64,000 nt of DNA, from positions 16,334,001-16,398,000 of the forward strand of contig CM071596.1 in NCBI GenBank assembly GCA_036435485.1, written 5' to 3'. Within the stretch, counting starts at the first letter, position 1; each line of letters begins with the position of its first letter. This stretch comes from Saposhnikovia divaricata. Taxonomy: Eukaryota; Streptophyta; Magnoliopsida; Apiales; Apiaceae. Of this stretch, positions 55,067-64,000 are shown piece after piece. The position numbers were made by a program, and so were the translations under genes. Below the pieces are notes generated by a model. The model was not told the origin of the DNA, did no database searches, and saw nothing but the letters and a program-made list of their open reading frames with translations.

Positions 55067-55993
55067 GGGTAAAATGGCTTAATCATAACTGAACTCAGCC
55101 CCAACTTGCAACTGGATAACTGAACTCAAAAACCTTGCAATTACATAACTCAATAAATTAAAACTTGTAACTTGGGCACTAAACAAAAGTAAACTTGAAA
55201 CTTGGCAACTGAATAAAAATAAACTTGCAACGGGGGCACTGAACAAAATTGAGACTGAGAATAAGCAAAATAAACTGATTGAAAGAGGAGAGAGACTGAG
55301 ATTCAGTTCATTTTTTTTATTTTAAGAAAATATTTGTTTTATAGTTTTTATATATAAAAAATTAAGATTTTAAAATAAAAAACTGAATATGAAATTTTTA
55401 AGAAAATTCAAATTTTTTATAAATTAAACAAAGATTAAGATTTTAGAATAAAAAACTGAATATGAATTTTATAAGAAAATTCAAATTTTTTATAAATTAA
55501 ACAAAGATTAAATAAAAAAATTAAGATTTTAAAATAAAAAACAGAATATGTAAATTAATAACATATAAAAATTTAAAAAATATATATAATTAGAGATATT
55601 AGAAAAGGAGCCGTGCATTGCAAGTGTTATAAGCCAGTAAATTAAAAAAAAAATTAAGATTTAAAATATTTGTTTTATAGTTTTTATATATAAATAAAAA
55701 ATTTAAAATTTTAAAATAAAAACTGTTTTTTTTTGTTCAGGGCCCAATTGTAAGTTTATTTTTGTTCAATACCCCAGTTGCAAGTTTTTATTAATCTAGT
55801 AATGTAAATGCAAGTTACGGATAAGTTCAGTTATGTAAGTTCCAAGTTCAGTTTTTATTCTGTTAGTTAGGTTAACGGCAGTTACCTAAATGCAAGTTTT
55901 AATTTATTGAGTTATGTAATTGCAAGGTTTTTGAGTTCAGTTACCCAGTTGCAGTTTGGGGCTGAGTTCAATTATGATTAAGCCATTTTACCC
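55067..55993. mobile_element. Inverted-repeat element 1 (MITE-like), copy 1, ~927 bp
   Basis: Ends are GGGTAAAATGGCTTAATCAT at left and the complement at right. The inverted repeats extend over ~250 bp as words such as CTGAACTCAGCCCCAA and CAAAAACCTTGCAATTAC, mirrored at 55860-55980. The centre is AT-rich and has no ORF. No clean target duplication was found. Other copies are at 57695-58620, 60322-61239 and 62941-63857. Confidence 0.82.
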
Positions 55994-56041
55994 CAAAAGA
56001 TTTCTACAATCGAACTTATTATTCTCTACAACTTGGAAATA

Positions 56042-56595
56042 AGGTTAAATATCAAACTGGTCACTGAAGTGGTGGTCATATATCACTTTACTCACTGATT
56101 TCAACGGGATCTCATTTGAATCACTTAAGTCATAATAAATATCAAACAGATACCTATAAATATGTTATTGAGAATCAAAATAATTTTTTGTTAAATTCTA
56201 TACATTTTTCTTCAATGCCACCATAACCAAATGAAAAGTCATGGGTTCTAATATTGAAGATAATATATTTAAATTTTTTAAAATATATTTACTATTTATT
56301 TTTAATTAAATCAAAGAAAATAACTAGAAAATTAAATATAAATAGTAAATAAATTTTAAAAATTTTAAATATATTATCTAAAATACTAGAATCCATGACT
56401 TTTCATTTGGTTATGGTGGCATTGAAGAAAAATGTATTGAACTTAAGAAAAAATTATTTTAATTCTCGATCACATATTTAGATGTATCTATTTGATATTT
56501 ATTATGACTTAAGTGATTGTAATGAGACCCCGTTGAAATTCGTGAGTAAAGTGATATATGGCCTCCACTTCAGTGACTAATTTGATATTTAACCC
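56042..56595. mobile_element. Inverted-repeat element 2 (foldback MITE, MULE-like), copy 1, ~554 bp
   Basis: Starts (A)GGTTAAATATCAAACTGGTC and ends with the near complement. The two halves mirror each other for ~240 bp. A 10-bp direct repeat CTTGGAAATA flanks it (56032-56041 and 56596-56605), the size expected for Mutator-type transposition. Other copies are at ~58669-59222, ~61288-61841 and from ~63906 to the window end. Confidence 0.85.
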
Positions 56596-59500
56596 CTTGG
56601 AAATATAATTAGTTTGTAAATAAAATTTATCAAGTACAAGTCTGGCCGGGCTGTGAATGACTGTTTTTTCTGTCTTTCCGGTCTTTATTTTGTAGGAGCA
56701 GATCAGTGAGAATTATATGTAGAATAATGCTTGAATTTGCCTTGGTTGTTGGTTCAATTAGAAAAACTCTAGCCCAATTAACGTGTTTCCAACTTTCCAG
56801 TGGTTTCAGAAGTAGAATCATATTTATTTATTTTGATATTTCGTTGGTATATGATTGTTTATGTTAATTTTAATATGGGCCTTTTGTTATATGAGATGAT
56901 TGTTGTTTTATTTTGGTACCGAGAAGGAAGGCCTTGCCAGCACTCAAGTTGGTCTATGTTGTGCCTGGCTCAGATCACCGATGTTTTTGTCTGAGATATT
57001 AAACGTGTATTCTTCATGGCAATTACATAAAGTTGAATGTTATGCAGTTCCGTGACGACTTAAAAGCTTTCAAGTCTCAACATTGTCATCTTGTGGATGC
57101 TGTCCTATGAAATAACCTGGCAGTCTTTGGAGAATATCAGAACCGTATGAACTATCAAGTATTCAAATATGTGGAGCTTAATTTTTTTCTGTACTAACCC
57201 ATTGAAAGTAAATGATATCATCTTTTACAAAAAACAAGAAGGAAAGATTGGAGAGTTTGATTTTGTCAACTTGCAGAAGGGTGGCTTAGGATAAATGTTA
57301 ATTTGGAGCCACTAGTCTCATGCTTAATCCTTCTAAATTTTGCATGGAAATTTATATTGACAGTATTTACTTAAAGCTATTCATTGGAAATTTTCACAAT
57401 AAAATTGGTAGCATCTCGAACAACGTGGTTATCGAGTTTACTTCGAAGAATCACTATCACAATAGGCTAAGGTTTTCACTTGGGTTGATCCTTGACTTGA
57501 TCAGGCGCAAATCAATTGCTTGGCAAACTATCACACATATTCTTACATCCAATATACTGGTTTTTCTTCCCCCGTGAAACGTATACGACTTGTTTCAACT
57601 AGTTTCCAAGACTTTATTTCCAACAAGCATCCAAGTTGGTTTTTATTGCAGTTTGGCTTTGTAATGTCTAAGCTCAAATTCAATCATTTAAGTAGGGTAA
57701 AATGGCTTAATCATAACTGAACTCAGCCCCAACTTGCAACTGGGTAACTGAACTCAAAAACCTTGCAATTACATAACTCAATAAATTAAAACTTGTAAAT
57801 TGGGCACTAAACAAAAGTAAACTTGAAACTTGGCAACTGAATAAAAATAAACTTGCAACGGGGGCACTGAACAAAATTGAGACTGAGAATAAGCAAAATA
57901 AACTGATTGAAAGAGGAGAGAGACTGAGATTCAGTTCATTTTTTTTATTTTAAGAAAATATTTGTTTTATAGTTTTTATATATAAAAAATTAAGATTTTA
58001 AAATAAAAAACTGAATATGAAATTTTTTAGAAAATTCAAATTTTTTATAAATTAAACAAAGATTAAGATTTTAGAATAAAAAACTGAATATGAATTTTAT
58101 AAGAAAATTCAAATTTTTTTTAAATTAAACAAAGATTAAATAAAAAAATTAAGATTTTAAAATAAAAACAGAATATGTAAATTAATAACATATAAAAATT
58201 TAAAAAATATATATAATTAGAGATATTAGAAAAGGAGCTGTGCATTGCACGTGTTATAAGCTACTAGTAAATTAAAAAAAATTAAGATTTAAAATATTTG
58301 TTTTATAGTTTTTATATATAAATAAAAAATTTAAAATTTTAAAATAAAAACTGTTTTTTTTGTTCAGGGCCCAATTTTAAGTTTATTTTTGTTCAATACC
58401 CAAGTTGCAAGTTTTTATTAATCTAGTAATGTAAATGCAAGTTACGGATAAGTTCAGTTATGTAAGTTGCAAGTTCAGTTTTTATTCTGTTTGTTAGGTT
58501 AACGGCAGTTACCTAAATGCAAGTTTTAATTTATTGAGTTATGTAATTGCAAGGTTTTTTAGTTCAGTTACCCAGTTGCAGTTTGGGGCTGAGTTCAATT
58601 ATGATTAAGCCATTTTACCCCAAAAGATTTCTACAATCGAACTTATTATTCTCTACAACTTGGAAATAAGGTTAAATATCAAACTGGTCACTGAAGTGGT
58701 GGCCATATATCACTTTACTCACTGATTTCAACGGGATCTCATTTGAATCACTTAAGTCATAATAAATATCAAACAGATACCTATAAATATGTTATTGAGA
58801 ATCAAAATAATTTTTTGTTAAATTCTATACATTTTTCTTCAATGCCACCATAACCAAATGAAAAGTCATGGGTTCTAATATTGAAGATAATATATTTAAA
58901 TTTTTTAAAATATATTTACTATTTATTTTTAATTAAATCAAAGAAAATAACTAGAAAATTAAATATAAATAGTAAATAAATTTTAAAAATTTTAAATATA
59001 TTATCTAAAATACTAGAATCCATGACTTTTCATTTGGTTATGGTGGCATTGAAGAAAAATGTATTGAACTTAACAAAAAATTATTTTAATTCTCGATCAC
59101 ATATTTAGATGTATCTATTTGATATTTATTATGACTTAAGTGATTGTAATGAGACCCCGTTGAAATTCGTGAGTAAAGTGATATATGGCCTCCACTTCAG
59201 TGACTAATTTGATATTTAACCCCTTGGAAATATAATTAGTTTGTAAATAAAATTTATCAAGTACAAGTCTGGCCGGGCTGTGAATGACTGTTTTTTCTGT
59301 CTTTCCGGTCTTTATTCTGTAGGAGCAGATCAGTGAGAATTATATGTAGAATAATGCTTGAATTTGCCTTGGTTGTTGGTTCAATTAGAAAAACTCTAGC
59401 CCAATTAACGTGTTTCCAACTTTCCAGTGGTTTCAGAAGTAGAATCATATTTATTTATTTTGATATTTCGTTGGTATATGATTGTTTATGTTAATTTTAA

Positions 59501-62500
59501 TATGGGCCTTTTGTTATATGAGATGATTGTTGTTTTATTTTGGTACCGAGAAGGAAGGCCTTGCCAGCACTCAAGTTGGTCTATGTTGTGCCTGGCTCAG
59601 ATCACCGATGTTTTTGTCTGAGATATTAAACGTGTATTCTTCATGGCAATTACATAAAGTTGAATGTTATGCAGTTCCGTGACGACTTAAAAGCTTTCAA
59701 GTCTCAACATTGTCATCTTGTGGATGCTGTCCTATGAAATAACCTGGCAGTCTTTGGAGAATATCAGAACCGTATGAACTATAAAGTATTCAAATATGTG
59801 GAGCTTAATTTTTTTCTGTACTAACCCATTGAAAGTAAATGTTATCATCTTTTACAAAAAACAAGAAGGAAAGATTGGAGAGTTTGATTTTGTCAACTTG
59901 CAGAAGGGTGGCTTAGGATAAATGTTAATTTGGAGCCACTAGTCTCATGCTTAATCCTTCTAAATTTTGCATGGAAATTTATATTGACAGTATTTACTTA
60001 AAGCTATTCATTGGAAATTTTCACAATAAAATTGGTAGCATCCCGAACAACGTGGTTATCGAGTTTACTTCGAAGAATCACTATCACAATAGGCTAAGGT
60101 TTTCACTTGGGTTGATCCTTGACTTGATCAGCCGCAAATCAATTGCTTGGCAAACTATCACACATATTCTTACATCCAATATACTGGTTTTTCTTCCCCC
60201 GTGAAACGTATACGACTTGTTTCAACTAGTTTCCAAGACTTTATTTCCAACAAGCATCCAAGTTGGTTTTTATTGCAGTTTGGCTTTGTAATGTCTAAGC
60301 TCAAATTCAATCATTTAAGTAGGGTAAAATGGTTTAATCATAACTGAACTCAGCCCCAATTTGCAACTGGGTAACTGAACTCAAAAACCTTGCAATTACA
60401 TAACTCAATAAATTAAAACTTGTAACTTGGGCACTAAACAAAAGTAAACTTGGAACTGAATAAAAATAAACTTGCAACGGGGGCACTGAACAAAATTGAG
60501 ACTGAGAATAAGCAAAATAAACTGATTGAAAGAGGAGAGAGACTGAGATTCAGTTCATTTTTTTTATTTTAAGAAAATATTTGTTTTATAGTTTTTATAT
60601 ATAAAAAATTAAGATTTTAAAATAAAAAACTGAATATGAAATTTTTTAGAAAATTCAAATTTTTTATAAATTAAACGGAGATTAAGATTTTAGAATAAAA
60701 AACTGAATATGAATTTTATAAGAAAATTCAAATTTTTTATAAATTAAACAAAGATTAAATAAAAAAATTAAGATTTTAAAATAAAAAACAGAATATGTAA
60801 ATTAATAACATATAAAAATTTAAAAAATATATATAATTAGAGATATTAGAAAAGGAGTTGTGCATTGCACGTGTTATAAGCTACTAGTAAATTAAAAAAA
60901 ATTAAGATTTAAAATATTTGTTTTATAGTTTTTATATATAAATAAAAAATTTAAAATTTTAAAATAAAAGCTGTTTTTTTTTTCAGGGCCCAATTTTAAG
61001 TTTATTTTTGTTCAATACCCAAGTTGCAAGTTTTTATTAATCTAGTAATGTAAATGCAAGTTACGGATAAGTTCAGTTATGTAAGTTGCAAGTTCAGTTT
61101 TTATTCTGTTTGTTAGGTTAACGGCAGTTACCTAAATGTAAGTTTTAAGTTATTGAGTTATGTAATTGCAAGGTTTTTGAGTTCAGTTACCCAGTTGCAG
61201 TTTGGGGCTGAGTTCAATTATGATTAAGCCATTTTACCCCAAAAGATTTCTACAATCGAACTTATTATTCTCTACAACTTGGAAATAAGGTTAAATATCA
61301 AACTGGTCACTGAAGTGGTGGCCATATATCACTTTACTCACTGATTTCAACGGGATCTCATTTGAATCACTTAAGTCATAATAAATATCAAACAGATACC
61401 TATAAATATGTTATTGAGAATCAAAATAATTTTTTGTTAAATTCTATACATTTTTCTTCAATGCCACCATAACCAAATGAAAAGTCATGGGTTCTAATAT
61501 TGAAGATAATATATTTAAATTTTTTAAAATATATTCACTATTTATTTTTAATTAAATCAAAGAAAATAACTAGAAAATTAAATATAAATAGTAAATAAAT
61601 TTTAAAAATTTTAAATATATTATCTAAAATACTAGAATCCATGACTTTTCATTTGGTTATGGTGGCATTGAAGAAAAATGTATTGAACTTAACAAAAAAT
61701 TATTTTAATTCTCGATCACATATTTAGATGTATCTATTTGATATTTATTATGACTTAAGTGATTGTAATGAGACCCCGTTGAAATTCGTGAGTAAAGTGA
61801 TATATGGCCTCCACTTCAGTGACTAATTTGATATTTAACCCCTTGGAAATATAATTAGTTTGTAAATAAAATTTATCAAGTACAAGTCTGGCCGGGCTGT
61901 GAATGACTGTTTTTTCTGTCTTTCCGGTCTTTATTCCGTAGGAGCAGATCAGTGAGAATTATATGTAGAATAATGCTTGAATTTGCCTTGGTTGTTGGTT
62001 CAATTAGAAAAACTCTAGCCCAATTAACGTGTTTCCAGCTTTCCAGTGGTTTCAGAAGTAGAATCATATTTATTTATTTTGATATTTCGTTGGTATATGA
62101 TTGTTTATGTTAATTTTAATATGGGCCTTTTGTTATATGAGATGATTGTTGTTTTATAATGGTACCGAGAAGGAAGGCCTTGCCAGCACTCAAGTTGGTC
62201 TATGTTGTGCCTGGCTCAGATCACCGATGTTTTTGTCTGAGATATTAAACGTGTATTCTTCATGGCAATTACATAAAGTTGAATGTTATGCAGTTCCGTG
62301 ACGACTTAAAAGCTTTCAAGTCTCAACATTGTCATCTTGTGGATGCTGTCCTATGAAATAACCTGGCAGTCTTTGGAGAATATCAGAACCGTATGAACTA
62401 TCAAGTATTCAAATATGTGGAGCTTAATTTTTTTCTGTACTAACCCATTGAAAGTAAATGATATCATCTTTTACAAAAAACAAGAAGGAAAGATTGGAGA

Positions 62501-64000
62501 GTTTGATTTTGTCAACTTGCAGAAGGGTGGCTTAGGATAAATGTTAATTTGGAGCCACTAGTCTCATGCTTAATCCTTCTAAATTTTGCATGGAAATTTA
62601 TATTGACAGTATTTACTTAAAGCTATTCATTGGAAATTTTCACAATAAAATTGGTAGCATCCCGAACAACGTGGTTATCGAGTTTACTTCGAAGAATCAC
62701 TATCACAATAGGCTAAGGTTTTCACTTGGGTTGATCCTTGACTTGATCAGGCGCAAATCAATTGCTTGGCAAACTATCACACATATTCTTACATCCAATA
62801 TACTGGTTTTTCTTCCCCCGTGAAACGTATACGACTTGTTTCAACTAGTTTCCAAGACTTTATTTCCAACAAGCATCCAAGTTGGTTTTTATTGCAGTTT
62901 GGCTTTGTAATGTCTAAGCTCAAATTCAATCATTTAAGTTGGGTAAAATGGCTTAATCATAACTGAACTCAGCCCCAACTTGCAACTGGATAGCTGAACT
63001 CAAAAACCTTGCAATTACATAACTCAATAAATTAAAACTTGTAACTTGGGCACTAAACAAAAGTAAACTTGCAACTGAATAAAAATAAACTTGCAACGGG
63101 GGCACTGAACAAAATTGAGACCGAGAATAAGCAAAATAAACTGATTGAAAGAGGAGACAGACTGAGATTCAGTTCATTTTTTTTATTTTAAGAAAATATT
63201 TGTTTTATAGTTTTTATATATAAAAAATTAAGATTTTAAAATAAAAAACTGAATATGAAATTTTTTAGAAAATTAAAATTTTTTATAAATTAAACAAAGA
63301 TTAAGATTTTAGAATAAAAAATTGAATATGAATTTTATAAGAAAATTCAAATTTTTTATAAATTAAACAAAGATTAAATAAAAAAATTAAGATTTTAAAA
63401 TAAAAAATAGAATATGTAAATTAATAACATATAAAAATTTAAAAAATATATATAATTAGAGATATTAGAAAAGGAGTCGTGCATTGCACGTGTTATAAGC
63501 CAGTAAATTAAAAAATAATTAAGATTTAAAATATTTGTTTTATAGTTTTTATATATAAATAAAAAATTTAAAATTTTAAAATAAAAACTGTTTTTTTTGT
63601 TCAGGGCCCAATTGTAAGTTTATTTTTGTTCAATACCCCAGTTGCAAGTTTTTATTAATCTAGTAATGTAAATGCAAGTTACGGATAAGTTCAGTTATGT
63701 AAGTTGCAAGTTCATTTTTTATTCTGTTAGTTAGGTTAACGGCAGTTACCTAAATGCAAGTTTTAATTTATTGAGTTATGTAATTGCAAGGTTTTTGAGT
63801 TCAGTTACCCAGTTGCAGTTTGAGGCTGAGTTCAATTATGATTAAGCCATTTTACCCCAAAAGATTTCTACAATCGAACTTATTATTCTCTACAACTTGG
63901 AAATAAGGTTAAATATCAAACTGGTCACTGAAGTGGTGGTCATATATCACTTTACTCACTGATTTCAACAGGATCTCATTTGAATCACTTAAGTCATAAT

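Larger units (their letters stand above)
54252..64000 (+). repeat. Head-to-tail array of a ~2.63-kb unit (3 full copies + 1 partial)
   Basis: Unit starts (CCTTTTGTTATATGAG) are at 54252, 56880, 59507 and 62126, giving lengths 2628, 2627 and 2619. The fourth copy runs off the window. Copies look ~98-99% identical. Each holds ~815 bp of unique sequence, a ~927-bp and a ~554-bp inverted-repeat element, and ~285 bp more. The sequence before 54252 does not match the end of the unit, so the left boundary is real. An 85-codon frame recurs in every copy but shows amino-acid changes and no known domain. Confidence 0.95.

Noticed and set aside
55067..55993. Target duplication for inverted-repeat element 1
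   Set aside because: The flanks TTTAAGCA and CAAAAGAT do not match at 3, 8, 9 or 10 bp.

Overview
The window is nuclear DNA from a flowering plant, most likely a eudicot. The evidence is GT-AG introns, TTTAGGG-type telomere-like repeats, a PDR-type ABCG transporter fragment, an APETALA3-like MADS fragment, and dense nested plant LTR retrotransposons primed by initiator tRNA-Met. I cannot name the species. Almost everything here is mobile DNA or gene debris. The one clearly intact host-type or DNA-transposon gene is a MULE transposase.

Layout. (1) 1-4495 is the 3' end of a plus-strand Ty1-copia element: RNase H tail, a spacer rich in an ACTCTG word, an intact 952-residue extra ORF, a polypurine tract and the 3' LTR. 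(2) 4496-7935 holds a possible truncated 5' UTR with a GA microsatellite, then two blocks of a ~173-bp satellite. (3) About 8.9-34.2 kb looks like one Mutator-like (MULE) region. A TACGCA-rich array leads into an intact two-exon transposase (9821-12304, +). A convergent, decayed plant-mobile-domain (PMD) gene (33660-14966, -) lies opposite. The PMD gene is split in its third exon by a 15.4-kb minus-strand Ty3-gypsy element (15691-31106). That element has 5.08-kb, almost identical LTRs, a perfect ATTAA target duplication and a ruined interior. (4) 34554-48066 is a complete 13.5-kb minus-strand Ty1-copia element. It has 1.4-kb LTRs, a CTAGC duplication, gag, pol and an extra long ORF, all carrying nonsense or frame lesions. 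(5) 48.4-53.0 kb is a mosaic of gene pieces: an unknown exon, three AP3-like K-box exons, another unknown terminal exon, two CACTA-type ends, the last three exons of a PDR/ABCG transporter, and two further orphan exons. (6) 54252-64000 is a head-to-tail array of a ~2.63-kb unit. There are three full copies and one partial copy, each carrying two embedded inverted-repeat (MITE-like) elements. The array runs off the window.

How it fits together. Both copia elements share a plan: a long ORF between pol and the 3' LTR, with a short element-specific word repeated in the LTR and next to that ORF. The gypsy element inserted very recently although its own coding region is dead, which points to mobilisation in trans. 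The MULE transposase is still open, so it could act on MULE ends in this genome, but I could not find a convincing terminal inverted repeat for its own element. I found no tRNA, rRNA or CRISPR feature.
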